From: Akkermansiaceae bacterium
GTDB lineage: Bacteria > Verrucomicrobiota > Verrucomicrobiia > Verrucomicrobiales > Akkermansiaceae
Direction of reading: 5' to 3'
Assembly: GCA_947462535.1 (NCBI GenBank)
Contig: CANHPN010000016.1
Coordinates: 1-42,144, forward strand
DNA: 42,144 nucleotides
In this document: positions 7,848 to 17,077 of the stretch, piece by piece
Layout of the letters: each line of letters begins with the position of its first letter
Numbering within the stretch: position 1 is the stretch's first letter
The notes under the pieces: model-generated
Told to the model about the DNA's origin: nothing
Database searches by the model: none
What the model saw: only the letters and a program-made list of their open reading frames with translations
Program-made: the position numbers and the translations under genes

Positions 7848-9755
7848 ATGCCTCAAGCAGACAGCCCACCAACTGAACAGCCTCATCGTTTCCAAAAACG
7901 GGGCTTCTCTGGCGAAAAGGCGATCAAGTTCTTCTTCGCCTCGAATGCCGGACTGACCATCGTCATCCTGGCGCTCATCATCATTTTCCTGCTCAAGGAA
8001 GGCCTCGGATTCTTCCCCGGCTACCAGCGGGAACTGCAGGTTTACCGCATCGCCGGCCTCGAGTTCGTCGATATTTCCCGGAAAAACCTGACGGCCCACG
8101 AGCAGCTCACCAGCGTGCTCAACCGCGCGTATTACGCCGAGATCAACGGCAAGTGCGCCCATCAGATGCGCCGCTCGCAGGAAGCCAGCGCTCTCTTCAA
8201 CGCCTACACCGACCAGACTGGCCCGACCCGCGACCTGGTCATCAGCAACTCCCAGGCCGAGATCACTCCCAACCCGGAAATGCTCGCCGCTCTTCGGGCC
8301 AATTTCGACAAACAGAAGCTCAAGGCCCTCGCCTCGCTGCCAGCCACCCCGCACCTGACGGCAAACGAGCGCCGCGACTTGATCGAATCCATCCGCACCC
8401 GCGCCATCGATTCCACGGACGACCCCGCGCTGGTCACCGCGCTCGCCGAGGAATTCGCCGCCGCCCGCGAAAAACAGGCGGAGCCGCTGCAAGCGATGCG
8501 CGCCACCATCGACACCTTTGAAGCCGCCGGCTCGGAGCTCAGCTCGCTGGTCTCGGAAATGACCGAATCGGTCACCGCCACCAAGGAAAAGATCCAGAAC
8601 GCCGACATCCTCGAAAAGGACCGCAAAACCCTGCTCGCCGCCGCCGCCAGCGCCAAAGACCCCGCCGAGCGCGAGAAACTCACCACCGAGGCACACGCCT
8701 CGCTCGCCGACAAGCCCGACGTCGAAGGCCCGATCCAAGTCCTGCTGGAACGCCGCCCCGACTGCATCAAAACCCACGCCGCGCTCCAACAGGCAGCGGC
8801 CGGCATCGGCAGCCAGCTTCCCGCCGCACTCTCCCAGCCCGAGGCCGCGCGCCTGCTCAAAGTCGCGCGCAACACCTGGCCACTCTTCATCGCCGATCTC
8901 GCGAAAACCCACGAGGAAATCAACGACTGGAAACACGACACGCCCGTCCCGCTGACCACCGCGATCTCCTCATTCCTCACCGGCAAGGACTGGGTCACCG
9001 GCGGCGAGTGGCAGGATTTCTACGGAATTTTACCCCTCGCCATCGGCTCGCTGATGATCTCCATCGTCGCACTCATTATCGCCATTCCCAGCGGCATCGG
9101 CGCGGCGGTTTACGTCAACCAGTTCGCCTCCAGCCGCGAGCAGGCGCTCGTCAAGCCGGTCATCGAGTTCATCCAAGCCATTCCCTCGGTGGTCCTCGGC
9201 TTCATCGGCATCCTGGTTTTCGGCACCGTGTTGCGCGATCTATCCATGCTGGATTCGCTGCAATGGATTCCCGGATTCCCCATCGAAGAGCGGCTGAATA
9301 TTTTCACCGCCGGCTGCCTGCTCGCGCTCATGAGCATCCCCACCATTTTCTCGCTCGCCGAGGACGCGATCAACAACGTCCCCTCCGCCTACGCGGAAGC
9401 CTCCGAGGCCCTCGGCGCCTCCCGGGTGCAGACCACCTTCCGCGTCATCATCCCCGCCGCGTTTTCCGGCATCCTCGCCGCCATCCTGCTCGGCTTCGGC
9501 CGCGTCATCGGTGAAACCATGGTCGTCCTGTTAGTCGCTGGCAACCGCATCAAGATCCCCGACTTCACCAGCGGTCTCGGCACCTTTTTCCAACCGGCCC
9601 ACACCCTCACCGGCATCATCGCCCAGGAGCTCGGCGAGGTCCCGCTCGGCAGCGTCCACTACCGCGCCCTGTTCGTCGTCGGCATCCTGCTTTTCACCGT
9701 CGTCCTCGCGATCAACGCCACCGCGCATCGCTTCGTGAACAAGATGAAGCACTAA
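7848..9755 (+). CDS. pstC: Phosphate ABC transporter permease PstC, with a large periplasmic insert
   Basis: PstC is one of the two membrane subunits of the phosphate importer. The 635-residue product is about twice the usual PstC length. TM1 (about residues 27-52) is followed by a hydrophilic, alanine- and glutamate-rich region to about residue 388, which looks partly coiled-coil (EFAAAREKQAEPLQAMRATI, then SSLVSEMTESVTATKEKI). The standard BPD_transp_1 domain follows: FYGILPLAIGSLMISIVALI, IEFIQAIPSVVLGFIGILVF, and the EAA loop EASEALGASRVQTTFRVIIP with IGETM. The ATG at 7848 is chosen because upstream codons read through the pstS-pstC hairpin. PVC-group PstC proteins often carry such an insert; its job is unknown. 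Confidence 0.9.
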   Translation: MPQADSPPTEQPHRFQKRGFSGEKAIKFFFASNAGLTIVILALIIIFLLKEGLGFFPGYQRELQVYRIAGLEFVDISRKNLTAHEQLTSVLNRAYYAEINGKCAHQMRRSQEASALFNAYTDQTGPTRDLVISNSQAEITPNPEMLAALRANFDKQKLKALASLPATPHLTANERRDLIESIRTRAIDSTDDPALVTALAEEFAAAREKQAEPLQAMRATIDTFEAAGSELSSLVSEMTESVTATKEKIQNADILEKDRKTLLAAAASAKDPAEREKLTTEAHASLADKPDVEGPIQVLLERRPDCIKTHAALQQAAAGIGSQLPAALSQPEAARLLKVARNTWPLFIADLAKTHEEINDWKHDTPVPLTTAISSFLTGKDWVTGGEWQDFYGILPLAIGSLMISIVALIIAIPSGIGAAVYVNQFASSREQALVKPVIEFIQAIPSVVLGFIGILVFGTVLRDLSMLDSLQWIPGFPIEERLNIFTAGCLLALMSIPTIFSLAEDAINNVPSAYAEASEALGASRVQTTFRVIIPAAFSGILAAILLGFGRVIGETMVVLLVAGNRIKIPDFTSGLGTFFQPAHTLTGIIAQELGEVPLGSVHYRALFVVGILLFTVVLAINATAHRFVNKMKH

Positions 9756-9767
9756 CTTCCCCACCCC

Positions 9768-10895
9768 ATGTTCGACCCCGAAAAACTGATCCGCAAAGGC
9801 CTCCCCAAGGGGCACTTCAAGGACCTCGTGGTGCGCTCGCTGCTCGGCGGGACGACCTATTTCGTCGTCATCATCGCGGCCTTGCTGTTTGGAAAAATCC
9901 TCATCGACGGCGCGCCCGTCCTGTTCAAAGCGGAGGCCCCCTTTGTCGATTTCGAGTTCCTCACCTCGAAAAACCAGACGCTCCACGTTTTCGACGACGC
10001 CCAAGGCACTCGCCACCAGCTTCCCGCCTCGGAATACAGCGCCTACCTCGCCAAACACGAAGGCGTCCCGATCCACAACGAGCAAACCTACTCCTACTCC
10101 GGCGGCGGCATCGCCGGCCCCATCGCCGGCACCGCGCTGCTCACCCTCGGCTCGATGATCCTCGCGCTGTTCTTCGGCGTCAGCGCCGCCATTTACCTAT
10201 CCGAATACGCCAAGCAAAGCCCTTTCATCCACGCGGTCCGGCTCGCCATCCTCAATCTCGCCGGCATTCCCTCCATCGTCTTTGGGCTCTTCGGCTTCTC
10301 CGTCTTCGTGCTCGCCGTGCCGGTCATCACCGCGACTCCGTCGGACCGCTCGTTGCTCACGCTGCCGCTTTTCATCGGCGACTACGTGATGAGCTTCCAA
10401 GGCTGGAACTCCTCGCTCATGGCCGGCTGTGCCACCCTCGCCTGCATGATCCTGCCCGTCATCATCACCGCTTCCGAGGAATCCCTGCGCGCCGTCCCCC
10501 AGGGATTTCGCGACGCCTCGCTCGCGATGGGAGCCACCCGCTGGCAGACGATTAGAAAATGCGTGCTGCCGTTCTCGCTGCCCGGAATTCTCACGTCATC
10601 GCTGCTCGCCATCACCCGTGTGGCCGGGGAAACCGCGCCGATCATGTTCACCGCCGCCGTCGCCGCCAAGGACGACCTGCCCTGGCAGGGACTGAAAAGC
10701 CCCTTCGACGTCCTCTCCTCGCAGGTTCAGGCGCTGCCCTATCACATCTACACGCTCGCCGCCCGCATCCCGAGCTCGGAATTCACCCAGCGCGCCCAAT
10801 ACGGTTCTGTCTTCGTCTTCCTCCTGCTCGTCGCCACCCTCTCGCTCGGATCCATGATCCTGCGCGCCAAACTCCGGGCGAAACTCAAATGGTAA
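9768..10895 (+). CDS. pstA: Phosphate ABC transporter permease PstA
   Basis: This is the second membrane subunit of the phosphate importer, 375 residues against about 280-300 for typical PstA. TM1 (about residues 25-43) is followed by about 70 extra periplasmic residues ([20 protein letters not shown]...). The permease domain then starts at [20 protein letters not shown]. The coupling loop is [20 protein letters not shown], then [15 protein letters not shown]. It begins 12 bp after pstC, and its stop overlaps the possible first ATG of the next gene (TGGTAA inside ATGGTAAGTATG), so translation is probably coupled. The insert parallels the one in PstC, suggesting the two periplasmic extensions may contact each other; that is inference. 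Confidence 0.92.
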   Translation: MFDPEKLIRKGLPKGHFKDLVVRSLLGGTTYFVVIIAALLFGKILIDGAPVLFKAEAPFVDFEFLTSKNQTLHVFDDAQGTRHQLPASEYSAYLAKHEGVPIHNEQTYSYSGGGIAGPIAGTALLTLGSMILALFFGVSAAIYLSEYAKQSPFIHAVRLAILNLAGIPSIVFGLFGFSVFVLAVPVITATPSDRSLLTLPLFIGDYVMSFQGWNSSLMAGCATLACMILPVIITASEESLRAVPQGFRDASLAMGATRWQTIRKCVLPFSLPGILTSSLLAITRVAGETAPIMFTAAVAAKDDLPWQGLKSPFDVLSSQVQALPYHIYTLAARIPSSEFTQRAQYGSVFVFLLLVATLSLGSMILRAKLRAKLKW

Positions 10896-10897
10896 GT

Positions 10898-11656
10898 ATG
10901 AACACCGCCATTCAAATCAAGAACCTCTCTTTTGCTTATAACAGCAAACAGGTCCTGCACGCTGTCAGCATGGACATCCCCGCCCGCCAGGTCACCGCCT
11001 TTATCGGACCCTCCGGCTGCGGCAAATCCACACTCCTCCGCTGCTTCAACCGCATCAACGACCGCATCCCCGGCGCCCACCTCACCGGCGGCTCGATCCT
11101 CGTCCACGACATCGACATCAACCGCCGCGACATCGACCTCCAGGAACTCCGCCGCCGCATCGGCATGGTGTTCCAAAAATACAACCCCTTCGCCAAGTCG
11201 ATCTACGACAACGTCGCCTTCAGCCTGCGCGTCGCCGGCCCGACCAAGCGCGACGAGCTCGACGACATCGTCGAAAACGCCCTGCGCAGCGCCGCCCTCT
11301 GGGACGAGGTGAAAGACCGCCTCCACGCCAGCGCCTTCGGTCTATCCGGCGGCCAGCAGCAGCGGCTCTGCATCGCCCGCGCCATCGCCAACCAGCCGGA
11401 AATCCTCCTGATGGACGAGCCCTGCGCCGCGCTGGATCCGCAGGCCACCTTGAAAATCGAGGAGCTCATCCGCGAGTTGAAAAAACAATACACCATCGTC
11501 ATCGTCACCCATAACATGGCCCAGGCCACCCGCTGCTCCGACCAGACCGCCTTCATGTATCTGGGCAAGCTCGTCGAGTTCGGACCCACCATGCAGATTT
11601 TCGAAAACCCGAAGGACCCCCAAACCGAGGCCTACATCACCGGGACCTTCGGCTGA
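10898..11656 (+). CDS. pstB: Phosphate ABC transporter ATPase PstB, copy 1
   Basis: This is the cytoplasmic ATPase that drives phosphate import, 252 residues. Walker A is [15 protein letters not shown], the Q-loop is [20 protein letters not shown], the signature is [14 protein letters not shown], Walker B is [13 protein letters not shown], and the H-loop is IVIVTHNM. All are as in PstB. An alternative ATG three codons upstream (10889) overlaps the pstA stop. I chose [14 protein letters not shown] because the family's first beta strand begins there. It sits directly before a second pstB, with which it shares most motifs but not the N-terminus. Confidence 0.93.
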   Translation: MNTAIQIKNLSFAYNSKQVLHAVSMDIPARQVTAFIGPSGCGKSTLLRCFNRINDRIPGAHLTGGSILVHDIDINRRDIDLQELRRRIGMVFQKYNPFAKSIYDNVAFSLRVAGPTKRDELDDIVENALRSAALWDEVKDRLHASAFGLSGGQQQRLCIARAIANQPEILLMDEPCAALDPQATLKIEELIRELKKQYTIVIVTHNMAQATRCSDQTAFMYLGKLVEFGPTMQIFENPKDPQTEAYITGTFG

Positions 11657-11670
11657 TCCTATCAAAAGCC

Positions 11671-12471
11671 ATGCACGACACCATGCATCACCCGCCGGCA
11701 AGCCTCCAGGAGGCATGCACCTCCGTCGCCGTGCACGACCTTGACTTCTGTTACGGCGCGTCGCAGGCGCTGACAGGCATCAATCTGGAAATCCCGGCTA
11801 ACAGCGTCACCGCCTTCATCGGGCCCTCCGGCTGCGGCAAGTCCACCCTGCTTCGCTGCATCAACCGGATGAACGACGAGATCCCGGCCGCCCGCATCAC
11901 CCGCGGCGGCATCCGGATCAGCGGCATCGATATTTACGACCCCTCCGTGGACGTGGTCAAACTCCGCCGCGACGTCGGCATGGTGTTCCAGAAATCCAAC
12001 CCCTTCCCGCGCAGCATCTACGAAAACGTCGCCTTCGGCCTGCGGCTGCGGGGCGAGCGCCACAAGACGTTGATCGACCAGGCCGTCGAGGGTGCCCTCC
12101 GGGCATCCGCCTTGTGGGACGAGGTCAAAGACCGCCTCCATGAATCCGCCCTCGGCTTGTCCGGCGGACAGCAGCAGCGCCTGTGCATCGCCCGCACTAT
12201 CGCAGTGAAGCCCGAGGTCATCCTGATGGACGAGCCGTGCAGCGCCCTCGACCCCATCGCCACCGCCAAGGTCGAGGACCTCATCTGGGACCTGAAAAAC
12301 GACTACACTTTCGTCATCGTCACCCATAACATGCAGCAAGCCGCGCGTGTTTCCGACAAGACCGCCTTCTTCTATATGGGCGAGCTCATCGAGTCCTCCG
12401 ACACCTCGAAAATGTTCAGCAACCCGAGCATCAAGAAAACCGAGGAATACATCAGCGGCCGTTTCGGCTGA
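11671..12471 (+). CDS. pstB: Phosphate ABC transporter ATPase PstB, copy 2
   Basis: A second PstB of 266 residues starts 14 bp after the first. Walker A is [15 protein letters not shown], the Q-loop is [20 protein letters not shown], the signature is [20 protein letters not shown], Walker B is [13 protein letters not shown], and the H-loop is VIVTHNM. It is complete, with a longer N-terminus ([20 protein letters not shown]). [19 protein letters not shown] closes it as in classical PstB. Tandem pstB genes are known in several phyla. The two could form a heterodimer or serve different conditions, and the sequence does not decide. Confidence 0.93.
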   Translation: MHDTMHHPPASLQEACTSVAVHDLDFCYGASQALTGINLEIPANSVTAFIGPSGCGKSTLLRCINRMNDEIPAARITRGGIRISGIDIYDPSVDVVKLRRDVGMVFQKSNPFPRSIYENVAFGLRLRGERHKTLIDQAVEGALRASALWDEVKDRLHESALGLSGGQQQRLCIARTIAVKPEVILMDEPCSALDPIATAKVEDLIWDLKNDYTFVIVTHNMQQAARVSDKTAFFYMGELIESSDTSKMFSNPSIKKTEEYISGRFG

Positions 12472-12501
12472 TTCCATTCACAGACCACTAACCACACTTC
12501 C

Positions 12502-13206
12502 ATGAGCAGCCAGCACATATTACGCGAATTCGACAAGGGAATGGAATGCCTCAAGGCAGACGTCCTCCTGATGGCCAGCCTGACCCGTCAAAACCTCGAG
12601 CGCGCCATGCGTTCCTTGCTGGAACGCGACATCGACCTCGCCCGCACCGTCATCGCCGATGATTCCGACGTCGATGACCTCGAGCGCAAAATCGACCAAG
12701 GCGGCATGGACATCCTCGTGCGCTTCCATCCGGTGGCGTCCGACCTGCGGCTCGTCATCACCTCGATGAAAATGGCCCACAACCTGGAACGGATTTCCGA
12801 CCACGCGGTGAACATCGCCAAGCGCGCCAAGAAAATCTGCAAGACCTCGCCGCTGGAAGAAACTTCCCTAACGGAGCCGCTCTACACCCTTGCCGACAAG
12901 CTCCTGCGCGACGCGCTGACCGCCTACACCGACGCGAACGCCGAACTCGGCGAAAGCCTCAAAACCCGCGACAAGGAACTCGACCGCCTTCACAAGCAGA
13001 TGATCGCCTCCCTCAGTGGCCGGCTGGAAAGCTCCGCCGGCCGTTCGGAAAACCTGCTGCACCTCATCTTCGTCGCCCGTTCCATCGAGCGTATCGGCGA
13101 CCTCGCCGTCAACATCGGCGAGGACGCCGTCTTCCTCGGCGAGGCCCGCGACATCCGGCATGAACACCGGAAGCCGCCCGCCGATCCCGCAGAAGGCGGG
13201 ATTTAG
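12502..13206 (+). CDS. phoU: Phosphate signalling/uptake regulator PhoU
   Basis: PhoU links the Pst transporter to the Pho two-component system and limits phosphate influx. The 234-residue protein has the two tandem three-helix PhoU repeats. The metal-binding signature region of repeat 1 is VIADDSDVDDLERKIDQGG with later MKMAHNLERISDHAVNIAKR. Repeat 2 has FVARSIERIGDLAVNIGEDA. The order porin-pstSCABB-phoU is the classical regulon layout. No phoB or phoR gene is in the window. The gene ends with a polar tail (HEHRKPPADPAEGGI). Confidence 0.93.
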   Translation: MSSQHILREFDKGMECLKADVLLMASLTRQNLERAMRSLLERDIDLARTVIADDSDVDDLERKIDQGGMDILVRFHPVASDLRLVITSMKMAHNLERISDHAVNIAKRAKKICKTSPLEETSLTEPLYTLADKLLRDALTAYTDANAELGESLKTRDKELDRLHKQMIASLSGRLESSAGRSENLLHLIFVARSIERIGDLAVNIGEDAVFLGEARDIRHEHRKPPADPAEGGI

Positions 13207-13216
13207 GCCGTCGCAA

Positions 13217-13236
13217 TTCCTTGAAAGCTCAAGGAA
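13217..13236 (+). terminator. Hairpin after phoU
   Basis: TTCCTTGA and TCAAGGAA form a perfect 8-bp stem around AAGC, 11 nt after the phoU stop. There is no T run, so it may be a processing or stability element rather than a full terminator before the phosphorylase gene. Confidence 0.4.
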
Positions 13237-13275
13237 GCGGGTGTAAGTGCAAGGGTCGGATTGCCCCCCTCGCCC

Positions 13276-14967
13276 ATGCACCTCGAACGGCTGATCGCGT
13301 ATTTCTCCATGGAAATCGCGCTGGAACTCGAAATGCCCACCTACTGCGGCGGACTCGGGATTTTAGCAGGTGACACCTTGCGCGCCGCCGCCGACAGCCA
13401 GTTGCCGGTCGCAGCCATCTCGCTGCTTCACCGCAAAGGTTATTTCTGCCAGCGGCTCGATACCGACGGCACCCAGACCGAGCAATCCTGCGAATGGGAA
13501 ATCGAAAATCTCCTCAAGGAACTCACTCCCCGCGCCTCGGTCGTCATCAGCGGCCGCACGATCTATCTCCGGGCATGGCAATATGACGTCAAGGGCGCGA
13601 AGGGCGGCAGCGTGCCGGTCTATCTGCTTGATACCGACCTGCCGGAGAACTCGGAATGGGACCGCCATATCACCGACCACCTTTACGGGGGGGACGAGTG
13701 GTACCGGCTTTGCCAGGAAATCGTGATGGGCATCGGCGGCGTGCGGATGTTGCGCGAGCTCGGCCACCGCAGCCTCACGCGCTTCCACCTCAACGAGGGT
13801 CACGCCAGCCTGCTCGCCATGGAGTTGCTAGACGAAGAGGCGCTTGCGGCGGGCCGCGAAGCCTTCAACCATGACGACGTGGAATCCGTCCGCAGGAAAT
13901 GCGTCTTCACCACCCACACCGCTGTTCCCGCGGGTCACGACAGGTTCCCTCTCGACATGGTGTCCGCCGCCCTCGGTCGCACCGAAGTGGGCGAGATGCG
14001 GGAAATTTTCTGCTGCGGCGGCGACCTGAACATGACCTACCTCGCGCTCAATCTCAGCCACTACATCAATGGCGTCGCCAAGAAACACAGCGAGGTCTCC
14101 CAGCGCATGTTCGCGGGCTACAAAATCCACGACATCACTAACGGAATCCACGCCGCCACCTGGGTAGCGCCTTCGTTTCAGCGGCTTTACGACCGCTACA
14201 GCACCGGCTGGCGGGAGGACAATTTCAACCTGCGCCATGCGCTCAGCCTCCCTGCGGAGGAAGTCTGGGAAGCCCATGCCGAAGCCAAAGCTGCCTTTCT
14301 CGACCGCGTCAACCGCGAGACCAACGCCGGCATGGAGGCCAACGTCCTCACCTTCGGCTTCGCCCGCCGCATCGCCGATTACAAGCGCGCCGACCTGCTG
14401 TTGTACGACCTCGAACGACTCAAGTCCATCGCCCGCCAGGCGGGTGCGTTCCAAGTCGTCTTCGCCGGCAAGGCCCATCCCGGCGACGCCGTCGGCAGGG
14501 AAACCATCCGCAAGATCTTCCGCGCCATCGAAGCGCTCAAAGGACATGTCCGGATCGCCTATCTCACCAACTACGATTGGGAGTTAGCCCGCCTGATGAC
14601 TGCGGGCGTGGACGTCTGGCTCAACACGCCGCTGCCACCGCTGGAAGCATCCGGTACCAGCGGCATGAAAGCCGCGGTCAACGGCGTCCCAAGCCTCAGC
14701 ATCCTCGACGGCTGGTGGATCGAGGGCTGCATCGAGGGCACCACCGGCTGGGCCATCGGTGAGGCGTCGCGAACGACCGATCCGGCGCAAATCACGCCTT
14801 ACGACGCCGCGTCGCTGTATGAGAAAATCGAGCATGTCGTGATTCCGCTTTACTATAACGAACGAGACCGCTTTCTCGATGTCATGCGCCATGCCATCGC
14901 CCTCAACGGCGCGTATTTCACCACCCAGCGGATGTTGCTTCAATACGTCCTGAGCGCCTATTTCTAG
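13276..14967 (+). CDS. glgP: Alpha-glucan (glycogen/maltodextrin) phosphorylase, short GT35 type
   Basis: The enzyme releases glucose-1-phosphate from alpha-1,4-glucans using inorganic phosphate, with pyridoxal phosphate as cofactor. The 563-residue protein starts [20 protein letters not shown] and has [14 protein letters not shown] near the N-terminus. It then shows [34 protein letters not shown] and [30 protein letters not shown] contains the lysine that holds PLP. It belongs to the compact archaeal/Thermotoga-type branch and lacks the long N-terminal regulatory region of E. coli GlgP. The ATG at 13276 is preferred over the upstream TTG at 13261. It lies 69 bp downstream of phoU in the same direction, so it may be read with the phosphate cluster. 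Confidence 0.88.
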   Translation: MHLERLIAYFSMEIALELEMPTYCGGLGILAGDTLRAAADSQLPVAAISLLHRKGYFCQRLDTDGTQTEQSCEWEIENLLKELTPRASVVISGRTIYLRAWQYDVKGAKGGSVPVYLLDTDLPENSEWDRHITDHLYGGDEWYRLCQEIVMGIGGVRMLRELGHRSLTRFHLNEGHASLLAMELLDEEALAAGREAFNHDDVESVRRKCVFTTHTAVPAGHDRFPLDMVSAALGRTEVGEMREIFCCGGDLNMTYLALNLSHYINGVAKKHSEVSQRMFAGYKIHDITNGIHAATWVAPSFQRLYDRYSTGWREDNFNLRHALSLPAEEVWEAHAEAKAAFLDRVNRETNAGMEANVLTFGFARRIADYKRADLLLYDLERLKSIARQAGAFQVVFAGKAHPGDAVGRETIRKIFRAIEALKGHVRIAYLTNYDWELARLMTAGVDVWLNTPLPPLEASGTSGMKAAVNGVPSLSILDGWWIEGCIEGTTGWAIGEASRTTDPAQITPYDAASLYEKIEHVVIPLYYNERDRFLDVMRHAIALNGAYFTTQRMLLQYVLSAYF

Positions 14968-15011
14968 CAAACCAGTCCGCTGCCTACCAAAATTATCACC
15001 CGATCAAAATC

Positions 15012-16229
15012 ATGAACAAAACCCCATTCATCACCGAAGCCGAGGCCATGAAGGAAGACTTCAAAGGCCGCACGAACTACTGGATGTGCCGTCCGGAGAT
15101 CACCAACGCCAAGGACCTGCAAATCTGCCGCGCCGTCCTGCCCGCCGGCGAGGGCCATGACTTCCATCACCATCCGGAGTTGGAGGAGGCGATCTACGTC
15201 ATCGAGGGCGAGGTCGAACAATGGGTCGGCAAGGAAAAGCAAATCCTCAAGGTCGGCGAGGTCGCGCACATGCCGCCCGGCGTCGTCCACGCCACTTTCA
15301 ACCTCAGCGGCAAGGACGCGGTGACCCGCGGGCGCATCTGGCGGATCCGCCCGGTGGGCGCGGAGACGCCCGCGTCGGTGAATCTAACTGATATTTCCGA
15401 CGACGGGGTGATTGGTATGTTAGGCGGTCCGAGCGCCCGCACGGCGGCGATGGCCTGGGCGTGGCTGGGGGAGCGGAAGACCCGGGACACCCTCGCGAAA
15501 CTTGCCCGGATCGCGGTCGAGCCCAAGTCCGTCATGGCTCGCAGGCTGGATGCATTTTGGGCGCTGGAACTCGGCAGGGCCGTCACTCCCGCCATTCTGA
15601 AATCCCTCATCGCCGATCCCTCGTCAGCGGTCCGCTACCAGGCGGTTCGTGCGGCCGGAAAGCTTCAGGCTTCTCCGGCGGAGTTCGCTTCACCGTTAGG
15701 GAAAGCCCCGGACGACCCGAGCTACCGGGTCCGAGCGGCGCTGGCGAATGCCGTGCGCGCCCACCGGGAACCGTCGCCGGAAATGATGTCGCTCGTCGCC
15801 CGGCTGGGGCGTGAACCGCTGGATGCGGGTGGCCGGTGGGAAAAGTATGACCGCGAGTTCGAGCGCTACCTGGCCCGCTGGGCGATGGAAACGCATTCCG
15901 CAGAGACGGCAAAGATGCCGGAGTCGGATCGTTCGCTTTCGCAGGAAAACCGCTTGCTGGTGATTCTCGCGCTGGAGCCCGGCAAGGCGGCGTTTTCTTT
16001 GGTGAAGGAGCTGCCTTCACTTTCCCGCCCGCTGAGGAAGGACGAGCTGACGTTGTTGAGCTCCCAGATCGGCCATCCACGCGATCTGGACGCTGGAAGG
16101 CCTCGGTGCCGCGCGCGGCGTTCTATCAGCCGCGCTCAAGTCGCCGCATCCACCCGTCCGCCGTCATGCGATGCTCGCGCTTGGCGCGAACGATCCAACA
16201 GTGGTAGCCGCCTTACCGGAGCTTCTTGA
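15012..16229 (+). pseudogene. Chimeric frame: cupin N-terminus joined to PVC dehydrogenase HEAT repeats
   Basis: Residues 1-105 are a cupin: GEGHDFHHHPELEEAIYVIE gives the metal-binding His cluster and Glu, and HMPPGVVHATFNL the second motif. Where the last cupin strands should follow, the sequence changes at about 15323 to GRIWRIRPVG, then VNLTDISDDGVIGMLGGPSA and HEAT-like repeats. That is the C-terminal layout of PVC membrane-bound dehydrogenase/cytochrome proteins. Near 16060-16080 the HEAT homology leaves this frame and continues in the frame one base on, so the last ~50 codons here are out of frame. It is probably non-functional beyond the cupin. A sequencing error could explain the frameshift but not the junction. 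Confidence 0.6.
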
Positions 16230-16998
16230 AAAGGCCGATAGCCCGCGTGGGCGGCTTTACGTCCTCACCACCGCCGCCCTTGCGCCGGAGGACGCGGCCG
16301 TTTCCGCGGCGATGTGGAAATTTGTTTCCAGCGAACAGCGGATGGACGGCACCTTGCAAGAAGCGTCCAGGCTCGCCATGCGCCGCCAAGGCCTCACGCT
16401 GCTCGGCGTCGATCTCGACAAGTTCGGCGAAGGACCACCGACGACCTGGCAGGACAAGGAGATTCTCGCCGTCGTCTCCCGCATCGCCGCCAGCGGGGAT
16501 CGCGCGGCGCTGGTGAAATTCGCGACCACCGCGCCGGCCGGATTGCGCGGCAACATCGAACGGATCCTCGCCGCACCACCGGAAATCGACCGGACAGCGG
16601 TGGACGTGCCTAACCGCTTCATCGGCGGGCGCGATCTCTACATGAAGGCGTGCATCGAGTGCCACCAGGCGGATGGTCGCGGCGTGCCGCAAACTTTCCC
16701 GCCTCTCGCAGGTTCCGAGTGGATCAAGGGAGACCGCGACACCCTGCTCCGCATCATCCTTGGCGGACTCTCCGGCCCCATCGAAGTGAATACACAAAAA
16801 TTCAACTCGGTCATGCCCGGACACAGCCACGTCAACGATGCGGATATCGCCTCGATCGCCAGCTTCGTCCGGTTCGCGTTCGGAGATATCAAGGAGAAGC
16901 CCATCACGACCGAGGATGTCAAAGCGCTGCGGCCCGATGTGGAGAAGCGAAAATTCGTCCCATGGACCGCCGGGGAATTGCGTGCCCTTGGTAAATGA
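16060..16998 (+). pseudogene. HEAT and cytochrome c tail of a PVC-type dehydrogenase (after frameshift)
   Basis: This frame continues the HEAT repeats of the preceding entry (AIWTLEGLGAARGVLSAALK, VRRHAMLALGANDP). It ends in a single c-type haem domain: GRDLYMKACIECHQADGRGV with CxxCH, FPPLAGSEW, and the axial methionine probably in NSVMPGHSHVNDADIASIAS. It would carry electrons in the periplasm from a dehydrogenase domain, but no such catalytic domain or signal peptide is attached here. An ATG at 16171 could start a shortened protein without export signal. Joined to 15012-16229 by correcting about one base, it would give a cupin-HEAT-cytochrome protein. Confidence 0.6.
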
Positions 16999-17077
16999 TC
17001 GAGGATCGACTCTCCTTCAAACAGTTCTTGGGTTCACGCTGAAACAATGGATGTTTCCCGGCAGAGCGGAACAACCC

